From Branchiostoma floridae (taxonomy: Eukaryota > Chordata > Leptocardii > Amphioxiformes > Branchiostomatidae), in the NCBI RefSeq assembly GCF_000003815.2, contig NC_049995.1, forward strand, positions 8,356,036-8,382,855: a DNA stretch of 26,820 nt, read 5' to 3'. Both the position numbers and the translations under genes were made by a program. Below the pieces are notes generated by a model, which was given only the letters and a program-made list of their open reading frames with translations, was not told the DNA's origin and did no database searches. Position 1 is the stretch's first letter; every line of letters begins with the position of its first letter. Positions 8,399 through 18,400 of the stretch are shown here, piece after piece.

Positions 8399-8676
8399 GC
8401 TGGTATGTTGCACCGAAGGGCCGTTATACCGGCTATATAGATACTGATGCTGGTGTGTTACGCTGAAGCGCTGTTATACCGACTATATAAATACAGATAC
8501 AGAAGATGGTGCGTTGCACAGAAGGGCGGTTATACTGACTATATATAGATACAGATACAGAAGCTGGTGTGTTACTCCGAAGAGCGGTAATACCGGCTAT
8601 ATAGATACAGATACAGAAGCAGCTGGTGTTACGCCGAAGCGCGGTTATACCTGCTGTGCAGATAGATACAGAAGAT
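8399..8676. repeat. Five-unit minisatellite (50-59 bp) upstream of the LRR gene
   Basis: Units begin at about 8399, 8449, 8505, 8563 and 8622. Each carries GCTGGTGTGTTACNCCGAAG, a GCGGTTATACC block, an (ACTA)TATATAGATAC block and AGATACAGAAG. Units are about 75-90% alike. The array begins only 81 bp upstream of the LRR start codon, so it lies in the promoter or 5' UTR and places several TATATA motifs there. Open frames through it are repeat artefacts. Confidence 0.88.
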
Positions 8677-8897
8677 CTCCGATCCACAAGAAGCCTGTCT
8701 TTGCTCAATGAATCTACTGAGTTTAGGTCATTCTTTGGTGAAAAAATATTGAAAGAGATCAGCATGGGGTCTTCTAAAGCGAATTAGAAAATTAGTTCAA
8801 ACTGCCTGACAAATAAATAAGTTCATTGCCCCTTCTTCTCTTCTTTCTACAATAGGAGCATATAACTTGGAGACCTTGAAATTATAGAAGGTCCTAG

Positions 8898-9060
8898 TCA
8901 CATACATTCAGTATGTGCAGTACAGCGACTTATTTCTTGCTGTTTACGCAGTTCTTGTTCGATCTTGATGCCTGTGTTCTTGAGGAGCCACCACCGTCTT
9001 ACACTTGCTCCTTGCGTCTTCTTCGAATTCACCAAAACCCTCACTGAGATCTCCTTGTAT
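8898..9060 (-). CDS. Possible terminal exon of an unrecognised gene
   Basis: On the minus strand a pyrimidine-rich acceptor (TTTTACTTCTCCCTTCAG, ending at 9061) precedes an open stretch of 53 codons ending in TGA. It begins YKEISVRVLVNSKKTQGAS and continues VRRWWLLKNTGIKIEQELRK, with a protein-like mix of charged and hydrophobic residues. I do not recognise it. An internal GTAAGA at 9002-8997 could act as a donor, making a 58-nt exon instead. No other exon of such a gene was located and no poly(A) signal is close. This could be a fragment of a decayed gene or chance. Confidence 0.25.
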
Positions 9061-9289
9061 CTGAAGGGAGAAGTAAAATAGTAAGAAATCTTACTCTCGT
9101 TCAGACCCTTATAACAGATACTTTGCATACTTCATCAAGTCCATTAGCTAATGTACAAGAATTGCAAAAATCTTCCTGGATATAAAACGTACAGACATAA
9201 GATATATGAACAATATGCCCAGTGGCACATATAGGGCAGAAAGTTTCCTTGCTGTCTCAGTAGCAGGGTATATTCAAAAAGGTTTTGCT

Positions 9290-9410
9290 AGCTTTAACAA
9301 ACTGGGGGAATCTCCTGGAACACGGAACTTCCCATTTTTGGTCCTATCCGAAAGACGGGTGCAGCCCCAACCTAAATGCCCTACCAAGGGTTGGACCGGG
9401 GTCTCTCAGT
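9290..9410 (-). repeat. Degenerate SINE copy (same body as 1386-1640)
   Basis: Read on the minus strand, TTGGGGCTGCACCCGTCTTT followed by CGGATAGGACC and a GGGAAGTTCCGTGTTCCAGGA block aligns with the body of the SINE at 1386. Upstream of it on this strand is GGTTGGACC/CCTTGGTAGGG, tRNA-like but badly eroded. Confidence 0.45.
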
Positions 9411-9796
9411 GCATTTACAAAGTAATCGGAACCAAGAGATGAACTGATAGCAGCCTACAGGGACATATCCCTCTAGAAAAAAAGTAAGTGACTAAAATTC
9501 CAAACACGTACATAATGCTAACTTGAAAGTTCATCAGTGTTGGAAGAAGACATTTTGGAAAAGTTAAACTGCAATTTTCAACACGAAAAATTGGACTCAG
9601 TACCCAAATTTTTGACTGAACAGCTCCAGTTATATATGTTGACAAAAGCAGAACATGCACTAAGGCCCGGAGGAACAAGGGTCTACCGCTGTGCTTCAAC
9701 GTTAACGCCTGGAAAGATGGAGTAAAAATAAAGAAAACGTGATTGTCTGTCTATGGCTGTATAGAGCGCTACGACAATCGACAACATCGCGTGTTT

Positions 9797-10562
9797 CATA
9801 ACAGTTACACAACCACGTGTATACATGTGCCCTGTAGTAGTACTTATATTGTCTACTGTAAGATATGAATAACTGAATGGATGACATTTCATTTTTGCAG
9901 ACGAAACTGTAAACGCATATACTGTCTCTGTTAACAAGTCATATTTGAGACTAAGGCTTGTACTCTGAAGTAAAGTGTAGAAAAGTCATGGAAATTTTAC
10001 GTTTGCAATTCATTGCTTTTGTTGATCATAAATCACAAAAGCACATTAAGAGAATGGTATCGTGTTAGTTGATAGCAGATCACACATTTCATCACTGTTA
10101 CGCAAGCATATGCATATGTACACTGTGCCCTGTAATAGTATTTGTATTGTCTACTGTCGGATGTGAATAACTGAATGGTTGATATTTCATTTTTGCAGAC
10201 GAAACTGTATACTGTCTCTGTTAAAAAAGTAATATTTGAGACTGAGGCCTGTTTATTGAAATAGGTGTGTAGAAAGCGTCATGGTACATATAGAAATTCA
10301 TCCTGTTGGTTTTCATTAATCACAAAGCACATAAGAGAATGGTATCATTTTAGTTGAAAGCCGATCACACATTTCACATGCATCATTGTTACGCAAGCAT
10401 ATGTACACTGTGCCCTGTAGCAGTACTTGTATTGTCTACAGTCAGATATGAATAACTGAATGGTTGATATTTCATTTTTGCAGACGAAACTGTATACTGT
10501 CTCTGTTAAAAAGTATTATTTGAGACTGAGGCCTGTTTATTGAAATGGGTGTGTAGAAAGTC
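9797..10562. repeat. Three tandem copies of a ~285-300 bp unit
   Basis: The block CCCTGTAGTAGTACTT begins at 9830, 10128 and 10413. In each copy it is followed in order by TATTGTCTACTGT, AATAACTGAATGG, TTTCATTTTTGCAGACGAAA, ATACTGTCTCTGTTAA and TTGAGACTGAGGC. The first two copies continue through AAGCACAT(T)AAGAGAATGGTATC and GTTACGCAAGCATATG; the third stops at about 10562. A more decayed relative may continue to about 10690. No coding potential. The repeated TTTTTGCAG looks like a splice acceptor, but there is no exon behind it. Confidence 0.85.
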
Positions 10563-11367
10563 TACTACCAGATAAATAAAATAATAAAATAATGGCTGAA
10601 ATTTCATTTTTTTGGGAAGATAAATCATATTTTAAGAAGATCTTATCACATACTGTGTGTGTTAAGAATTAATGCGTTAACATTGGGCACTTGAAACAAA
10701 TGTGAAGGAAACGTAATTGCACTTGGCAATTCATCCTCATACTTATCTTAAATCCCATGGAAGAATGGTTGATATCTACTGTAAAATGTTAAACGTACAT
10801 ATGGAGATTTAATAACGCATTTAAAAATATTTCAGCGGTGGTTTTGACTTTGTGGTTTAAACTTCCAAGAGATATTCGCGACTAAGAGGTAACCATAAAA
10901 AGCGCAGTGAACATTTCCTCGTTTTTCTCTCTGTTAAAAATCACACTAATCTTAATATTTGAGTCTAAGGCATGACAGATTCCAAAATGATAAGGAAAAA
11001 TCCATTTTATTCTCCTTTTTTGGCTTCAAAACACAAAAATTAAGCTTTTCTTTTTATCAAAATGCAGCTTTCATGACTTGGTATTTGCATTATTAAGAAA
11101 CTTTCTTCCACAATTACAAATAGATGCCATGTTCCTTGAAATGAATATGAAGGCAACGTCAGAACATTTAGAATTCACCCACGTGCTATTGTTATCATCA
11201 TTCTTATCGTTTTATATATCACCTGTTTGACCTTTCTGTTTAAGTTATTGACTTGTGAAATGGAGGCGGATGCAATGCTGGCTAATACACATAGAAATAG
11301 TCAGCACAGCAGGTATCATACAGGACTGCGCCAACTTTGAAAATTTGTACCAATTTTTCCTTGCGGT
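10563..11367. other. AT-rich gene-free spacer
   Basis: About 800 bp without a usable ORF. The first ~130 bp are weakly like the preceding tandem unit (TGAAATTTCATTTTTTTGGG). Nothing else is recognised. Confidence 0.5.
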
Positions 11368-11380
11368 CACACTGACGGAC

Positions 11381-11643
11381 AGACCGGTGCAATGGCCAAT
11401 GGGTAGAGTGTTCGCCTTGCATTCGATAGGTCGTGAGTTCGATCCCGGCCGAGTCATACAAAATACTTTAAAAATAGTACATGCTGCTTCTCTGCTTAGC
11501 ACTCAGCATTTAGGAAAGAGTATGGAAGTTGAACACACGCCACTACCAGTGGACTAGCCCCCTGCTGTAGTTAATGCACAAATTTGTGTGGAACGGAGAT
11601 GGGCGCCGCCCTATGCGCCATCAGTCGCGGGAAGGAACTTTGA
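11381..11643 (+). repeat. Intact 263-bp tRNA-derived SINE with 13-bp target duplication
   Basis: The head CCGGTGCAATGGCCAATGGG continues to GTAGAGTGTTCGCCTTGCAT and then GAGTTCGATCCCGGCC. This gives clear A-box and B-box promoter elements for RNA polymerase III and a tRNA-like anticodon region around TTGCA. The unrelated body ends GCGGGAAGGAACTTTGA. The element is flanked by the exact 13-bp repeat CACACTGACGGAC (11368-11380 and 11644-11656), the mark of LINE-assisted retroposition. A second copy lies inverted at 26345-26614. The tRNA part is not expected to function as a tRNA. Confidence 0.88.
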
Positions 11644-11656
11644 CACACTGACGGAC

Positions 11657-12789
11657 GTGTCCCGCCCTTGCCCAGGAGCTAATTAAGTGAGACTAATGTA
11701 CAATGATTAAACTTGCATCAGAGCATATAAAAATGCATTACGCTCTCATTTGCTTACTATCAGTCTATCTCATGTGCAATTTACTACCTTTCAAAGTGTC
11801 TGTGGCTTACACTCCTCATGCAACGTACAATTCAAGACCGCCGTTACATGAATCATCATGATGCCGTTTTGCTACATACCGCAATACGCTCCATTAACCA
11901 CCCTTCCCTTGGTGCTGAAAGACTATCATCTGCACTGGACCACTAATCTCCAAGAAGATGTAAGGATATGGAGCATTCAGTGTTGTACGACTTTTATTTG
12001 CAACATCAGTAGCCTTTTCTAGTATTCCCAAAACATTCATTGCTAAAAGAAAGTAATGTTACAAAACTGGAACGCACTGAGAATGTTCCGTATTCTGCTA
12101 ACATCTGCTTGGAGAGCTCTTTTTGCTATAATTCTCCCTCTTAACGTTGCTGATAGTTCTTCAAAAGCGGTCTTACCTTAAGAAAAGCAGGACAAACTTG
12201 AGACGTCGCCTCTTGTGACAGCGCTGTCGGGGCCAAAGTGATGAGAAGAAATCTTGACACTGATTGTCTAGCTTATGGCGTCACAATACGTAGCTGGCCA
12301 CCTGTAAGAGCCGATCCAATGGCTCCGCTAAAAATAGAAATACAGCCCCGTTCTCATTGGTCGAACGGATGATTACCATTCTACCATTGGTACAGCCAGG
12401 ATCAGTCTATTTCATCAACCATTTCGTCTTTTGCAGACTTCAGAAAAACAATTTTCCTGGAACATCTTTCAAGTACGTGGGAGAGAGACTAATCCAAGCC
12501 TAGATCAAATGAGAGCGCGAGTACATCAGTAGTACTGTACGTGCCACATGTAGAAAAAAATTGTCAAAGACAAAGTTACATGTACTTGTGTATTAACCTC
12601 AACTACAATATGCCATTCACTACAAGTAAATCTTAAGGATGATATCAGATCGCGCATTTTTTTTGCCTGATTAAAGAAACGAGCAAAAACATACAATAAT
12701 TTTTTACCCACATCGGTGTCACGTTTGGAATACGGCAGTAAAACATAACTGAAGCTTGTTAACCGTAATACCGACAAGCCTCATAATCA
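11657..12789. other. Gene-free spacer with a cluster of CCAAT motifs
   Basis: No ORF or repeat with clear arms. Three CCAAT/ATTGG motifs fall within about 80 bp (near 12315, 12356 and 12386). A 12-bp inverted pair, CGCTCTCATTTG at about 11740 and its complement at about 12508, brackets ~780 bp and could be the ends of an unknown element. Neither is firm. Confidence 0.35.
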
Positions 12790-12845
12790 AACACAGGACC
12801 TCCATTTAACGTCCAATCAGAGAGAGGTCCCTAACCTTATCATAG
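12790..12845 (-). repeat. SINE body fragment
   Basis: CAGGACCTCCATTTAACGTC followed by CAATCAGAGAGAGG is the reverse of the body block seen at about 1495-1540 in the SINE at 1386. Only this stretch is recognisable. Confidence 0.4.
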
Positions 12846-12984
12846 TCTTGTCTTACCCTTGTTGCCTTTGGACTTATAAAAATTGCATATCAATTCATAA
12901 CCCGTTCTCCAACTAGATTCTTTTGCATATCAATTCACAGCTAGAATATCTTCCACAAGATTTCTAAAGTGTCAATGACGAAAA

Positions 12985-13240
12985 ACAACGGATGTTGTTT
13001 GAAATGTATGGCCGTTTACAGAATCATGTCCAGTTGCTTGAGTAACTGCTTTTTGGTGTGTCTTATTACCTGGATGTCTAATCTTCATCGACGTGTCCCT
13101 AACCTCAGTTAAGTGAGTAAGATCGTGTATTTTCAAGTGATACAGCGTCAGTGATGTGGCAGAAGATTCGAACCCATGATGTCTGGGTCCTGGACTAATC
13201 GCCCTAACCGTTACGTCAACACGACGACAAGCTAAATAAC
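12985..13240 (-). repeat. tRNA-headed SINE with a conserved central core
   Basis: Read on the minus strand, the head GTAACGGTTAGGGCGATTAG and ATGGGTTCGAATCTTCTGCC have good A-box and B-box forms. The body includes ACACCAAAAAGCAGTTACTC and AAGCAACTGGACATGATTCT. This core recurs at 13490-13535 plus 13846-13885, where it is interrupted by the MITE. The core resembles the conserved domains of metazoan 'domain' SINEs, but I cannot name the superfamily. Confidence 0.65.
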
Positions 13241-13424
13241 ATGGACCGTCACGCCAAATTCTACGAACATGACACGGGGTTTGTGAGGGCACAAGTCATC
13301 ACGTACGTCTTAACATTCTCACGAAACGTTTAAATTCTGTCTGTAGTGTGGTATTTGCAATCTCCAAGCAGCCTGCTGAGGTGGAAGATTGCTTTTTTAC
13401 TACAAATGTAACTGGACTAGTCGA

Positions 13425-13885
13425 CTGTAAACCCCCACTTTTTAAACAAGTAACTAGTAGTGGGTGCTACCTGAACACCTAACCGTTTCCAAGATCATAT
13501 CAAGTTGCTTGAGCAACTGCTATTTGGCGTATCTAAAGGTGGGGTCACACATGCGTATATATCTAAGTCCGTATGAGGCGCGCATGGGAGTATTTACCTC
13601 CACCAGGCCCCACAGGTCGTTGTAAAAATAATAGAAATTGGACAAACGTAAACAGGTAACATGTCAGACGAGTTAGCTGGGTCGCTAACCATATTTCTCG
13701 GTCAGCTAACTCATCTGGCATGTTATGTATCTATATTTGTCCAATTTGTACTATTTTTCTCGCGACCTGTGGAGCCTGGTACAGTCTAAGAGCTTCATAC
13801 GCATCTCAAACAGACTTGAATATATACGCATGTGTGACCCCACCTTTATGACCTGGATGTTTAACCGTCATCGACGTACATGTAA
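13425..13885 (-). repeat. Second copy of the core SINE, split by the 309-bp MITE
   Basis: The segments 13486-13536 and 13846-13885 together align with 13005-13100: TTGCTTGAGCAACTGC, TTTGGCGTATC, then after the MITE ACCTGGATGTTTAACCGTCA. The unbroken copy at 13005-13100 therefore serves as an empty site for the MITE. The tRNA head is missing or eroded in this copy. Confidence 0.65.
13537..13845. mobile_element. 309-bp foldback MITE, copy 2, nested in a SINE
   Basis: Same length and nearly the same sequence as 5613-5921, including AGGTGGGGTCACACATGC ends and the central palindrome. The flanks are TAA (13534-13536) and TTA (13846-13848). Comparison with the uninterrupted SINE at 13005-13100, which reads GTCTTATTACC, indicates a TTA duplication whose left copy has mutated. 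Confidence 0.88.
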
Positions 13886-14535
13886 CGTATGTAGTGCCAT
13901 CAATGGCAACAACGAATAATGCGTTCAATGATTCAAACATTCTATTTGTCATCATCAAAATCTCTACACCATATGTATGGTAAACATTGAATAAAATGTT
14001 GTTCTGCGTAGAATTAAACGGCAGTGGCTAAAATGACACGTCTTGCCTGCTAAGTATTTTAAAACGTACTACTAAATAGTCTATAAAATCATGGTAAGAT
14101 GACAAACGCAAGGCTACATAAACGAACCTATATACTGTATAGCATCTGGGTTAAATAAGTGCTTTTTACAGCATATCCTCTATGTCCAGCCATTATTTAC
14201 AAATTGGCAAAATTATCAAACATACATTTTTGTACAGTACATAGGCCGTCGGAAACACCATTACACCATTTAACAACTCCATGCAAACACGTTCAAACCC
14301 TCTACCAAGCGATTTCTTGTACTATATACAGCCCAAAACCACACATTTTCAAGCCCAACTCATTCTAAAAATCACCCTCACTTCTTATCATACACAACAA
14401 TACGAAAACAAAATTAAGTAATTGTAATACTCTCATAATTAGTTCTGAATGTCTGATAGAGTAAAATTCATTGGGATGATTATTTGAAGCTATCGATGTT
14501 TTTTTTTCTTGTTAGAAGATATGTTAAGTTAGTCC
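13886..14535. other. AT-rich spacer, nothing recognised
   Basis: About 650 bp with only short, compositionally non-coding frames (one of 69 codons at 14159-14368 has no recognisable motif). No repeats with arms and no RNA gene were seen. Confidence 0.5.
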
Positions 14536-14539
14536 TATA

Positions 14540-14765
14540 GCCTTTTCAGTTGGTAGTGCTGTGGGTTCTTGTCCACAGAAGTTAGGGCATGGTATTGGAA
14601 GGTGGAACCCATCCCTCTCCTTCCACCACCTTTTACCTCCCTAACTGAAGTCAGGAACTCATTTCTACAGCTGGGTGAGTGACAAAAGCTGTGTTACATG
14701 TAAGTGCCCTTCGCTAGGACAGGAATCGAACCTGTGACTCTCGGTCCCTAAGTCTTGGCCATTTG
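14540..14765 (-). repeat. Degenerate dispersed repeat with a tRNA-like end
   Basis: On the minus strand TGGCCAAGACTTAGGGACCG and CACAGGTTCGATTCCTGTCC resemble a tRNA A box (poor) and B box (good). The adjoining ACAGCTGGGTGAGTGACAAA and GTAAGTGCCCTTCGCTAGG segments look like the body of a common deuterostome SINE-type repeat. The acceptor stem does not pair, so this is not a tRNA gene. Confidence 0.4.
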
Positions 14766-15174
14766 GAGCCACTTTTCTTATAAACGACACTGAAGATCAG
14801 ATCCTATGATGTTTTATAAAAGGACTTCTAAGATCATACCAATGTTACATGAAAGCCTACTTTGAGAAAATCTAACTCCATGGAAAACTTTTGATGAAAA
14901 AGTGAAATAGGCCTTGCGTATATGAGTTACATGGCGGGAACAAATTGTCCCATGCTTTTGTAAACTTACTCATATACATTTACGGTATAAATACCACTTT
15001 CTTGGTATTAATGGTGCTTTTCAATGCACAGCATTTACAGGAGCATCCATCCATGCAGCATTATTTGGGAGGGGGGATGAGCACCTTGGAGTAGGAAAGT
15101 GTGATATTCCTGGATATAGCAGGGGTTACTGCTATGTACAGTGCACCAAACTTATAACTACCAACAACAAACAT

Positions 15175-15422
15175 CTAAGAGTTTGTCTTCTCTTTCCGTT
15201 TCGTCCTGGGGAGAGTATTACTACCGGAGACTCTCTGTGAAGATGACTTTTGCGCAGGACTTGTTCCCCCCTTCGGTAAGGGCTTGGTGGAGCCGGGACT
15301 CGGGCGACTTCTTGTGGACCGTCTTCTGGAGGCCTGGGTGACTTTGTCTGGCCGTACGAAGATGCCGTAGTTGGGACGGCACTTGAAGTACCGCACACCT
15401 TTCACCTCACCATCGTTCCTCC
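15175..15422 (-). CDS. KIF13B: KIF13 last exon: second half of CAP-Gly and basic C-terminus
   Basis: The acceptor is TTTTTTTGCAG|GG, ending at 15423. The two leading bases complete a Gly codon begun in the previous exon, giving [20 protein letters not shown]. The remainder is basic and Ser/Pro-rich ([38 protein letters not shown], then TAG). The CAP-Gly signature GKNDG appears here as GRNDG. The basic tail is suited to microtubule or acidic-tail contact. There is no SxIP EB-binding motif. Confidence 0.9.
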
Positions 15423-18400
15423 CTGCAAAAAAACATTGATAAATTTTTTACAGCTTATCAAATCAGACTATCATTGAGTAAGCGCTTAACCTTATTGTAC
15501 CATAATACTATCTTAAGTTTCTTTTCTTCTCTGGATGTCCTTACACATCTGTAGGGATGGCCCTAAAGATCCATAAATAAATGAATCTGTCACAATGAAT
15601 TATTATTATGGCAAACTGTAGTCTTATAATGTGGTCGTAGAGGTAACAAGCGCGGCTTTTTCAAAAGCATGTCTTATTTTGAATTGTCTTTGGAAAATAG
15701 GGAATTTCACAAATCAACTCAAGTTTTGCCTGCTATATTGCAACAGTCTGATAGGTCACATGTCAATTTAGCATCATCAGCATCTACTGATTCTCCATTT
15801 AAAGCTGTGGAAACAACCTGAAATTTCAATCACGACAGTCTTTTCTCCGTTTGTTCTGCCAAGTGACAACTCAAGCTCCTTAAGTTACTTCAGCTCTTTG
15901 AGTGCAAAGAATCTTGTTGTTTCCTTACAAATTTTCTAAGATATATCTTTATAAAACATGCTTCCAGATGACAAAAAGAGATTGCCAACAACATACTTAC
16001 CAGTATCAAGATCCAGCTCAACGCCAACCCACGGCCCAGACGCAAACTCTGTCTCGCCTACGAACTTCACCACACCGTGTTTGTCTCTCCCAACGGACAC
16101 GTATTCACCAACACCCAACCACGTCGGTACCTCTATAACAGACCCTCTCCTGCTGTCGGGTCTACTGTCACCCGAACAGACGCTCAAATTGTCGTCTATG
16201 TCTGACATGTTGTCTGGTGTGCTCGTCCCTGCAGCGTTTAGAAGGCCTGTGTTTGAGTCCCCTTCAGCGTTTTCGGTCCTATCTGCGAGCTCTTTGCCAT
16301 TTTCCGGTAGGACTAACTGAGGAGGTTCCAAAGCCTTTGGAATGTCTTCTATCCTTTGTTCTTCTGATAAAGCATCAGCAGGAGGATTTGTTTCTTCATC
16401 AACATCTTCAGCCTCATGGCTATCCTGCGCACTAGCTGTACTTGGACCGGAGTTTTCGATATGTTGGGTAACAGACTCTAATGTTGGAGTCTTCTCCCCA
16501 TCATCAGTTTCAGACGAAGGCACCTGTTGGTTTGATATGCTTGAGTCTATCTCCTCCGTAAAGAAAGTCTCTTCTCCTGTAGGTGTGACGTCATCCTCTT
16601 CTTTAGTCTTCCCCCTGGTGAGAGTGTTTGTTGGGGAGTAGTAGCCACTGTCTACCTTACACAGTGTTTGCTCAGTGAGCTCGTCTTTTGCAGCTCGAGC
16701 TGCAGTTTCGGTGACGTTCAATGCATCATTGCTGGATTCAGTAGACTCTTCAGATTGCTCTGGGCCTTCTGAACAAATTGGAGGATGAGCATCATTGACA
16801 ACGTTTGATGTTTCGTGGGTATCAATTTCTTGGTCATGCTGGAAATCATTAGGCTCTTCTGTGGACTCTGCTTCTTGAGCCACATCTTCATCTATTCTGT
16901 CTTCTTCCAAGGCCCCCTGAAACCCTTCCTGGTCTTCAAGGAGTAGTTGTTCTTCTGGTTCACTTGGTCCTTTGGAATCTGCCTCTGGAAGTTCTATCTC
17001 TGGAAGTTCTGCCTCCGGAATTTCTGTCTCGGAAAGTTCTGTTGGCTCTTCCTGGACTTTGTTGGGTCCTTCCTGGAGTTTTGTCTCGGAAACCAGTTCC
17101 TGGAATTCCACTAACTGTTCCTCCACAACTGCAGGCTCTGATTGGTACGGAGTCAGAGGTTCGGATGATTCCAAACTTTCATCTTTGAGAGGAACTGCTT
17201 CTGATGGTTGTGGTTCACCAATTTCATTATCTTCCGTTTGGCTGTCTTCCAAGGTTTCAACTATTTCAGTTTCTTCTGTGTTGCCTTCAATAGCCTGAGT
17301 GTCTGAGGGAGTCTGTGTCTGAAGCCCTTGGTTTTCTGGTCCACCAGATTCTCCCTCAGTTTGGTCAGTTCTTTCCTGCTCATTATCTGACTGGATGACA
17401 ACATTCGTGTCATCATCTAATGTTCTCTCTTTCGCTTCATCATTGTGAGCAATAGTGGGACTCGATTCATGATCAGTTCTCTCTGGCTCACTAGGTTTAC
17501 AAGAGGAATCCAATGGAAGTGTATTTGGTCTTTGCAACCTGGGACTGACTTCACTCTGTGACACACCATCCTGGATGAGTGAATCTTCCTCAAAGTCGCT
17601 GTCAGAGGTGTCTCTTTTGTCGTCAGTAATCTTCACAGCAGCATCATCCATGGGGGTTTCTTTCTGTCCGTTGACACCCTCATTCAGTATCGCCTCATCA
17701 GCAAGGGTTAGACTGGAGGCTGCTTGTGAACCGTATCCACTTGACGTCACACTTCTGGTTGAACCGCGCTGAAGATCGTCCGACGCGTCACTCACTGGCG
17801 TGACCAGGTCTGTCTTTGCTGCTTGCCCAAGTGGAGGGCTGGCTGCGTTCTCCTCTTGATCAGGAACCTCGAATGACATGTCCAGGTCTTTGGTGGGGTT
17901 GTAGGCCTCGAATTCCGCAAATTCTTCTTCCCTATGGTCCTCCTCATGTTGCCGCTGGTTGTGATGGGAGGAGGAGGAGGAGGCAGGGATGCTGATGGAG
18001 TGAGTTGCCATGGTTTCAGTTTCATCCTCATCATCCGACTGCGGATGGAAAAAAACAAGTATTACTATTGATGAAAAAGTCTTAGTATTGAATGAATCAA
18101 TGCGAATAATATCAATAACGATTCTGTAGCTTCCAATTATGAGCTTATGCATCACCCAAGCAGAGAAAGACAAACAATGACAAATTGTCTGTCAATGCAA
18201 GTACTTCAACTGTTACCATTAATGTCAATAACAATGCTTCCACTTATACATTCAGCATCACCCCAATGAGGAGAAAGAATCATAAAACTAAAACAGAAAC
18301 TCTAAGAATTAGGAGATTCAAACTACGAGAATATGTCACAAAACACAGGCAAATGTTTAGTTAGTATATTAGTTATTTTGGGGTCAGTATATGCATGTAA

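Noticed and set aside
8433-8765. 110-codon minus ORF with repeating CICIYIAGITALRRNT-like units
   Set aside because: It is the translation of the minisatellite; unit lengths vary and are not multiples of three throughout.
9415-9699. Minus-strand frame with a hydrophobic leader-like stretch
   Set aside because: It starts at a non-ATG codon and has no downstream features. The hydrophobicity comes from AT-rich sequence.
9537-9725. Plus-strand 62-codon frame, fairly protein-like in its middle
   Set aside because: No ATG start, no good acceptor upstream, no recognisable motif, and the antisense frame is equally open.
11390-11455. tRNA gene (anticodon region TTGCA)
   Set aside because: Boxes A and B are present but the acceptor stem does not pair, and the tRNA part is fused to a dispersed body with a 13-bp target duplication, so it is a SINE head.
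13160-13235. tRNA gene on the minus strand
   Set aside because: Good B box and A box but no proper acceptor stem, and it is followed by a repeated SINE core also found at 13490.
16964-17298. Plus-strand ORFs antisense to the KIF13 giant exon
   Set aside because: Their Ser/Leu-rich composition is the mirror of the acidic Glu/Ser codons on the minus strand, and they lack start context or recognisable domains.
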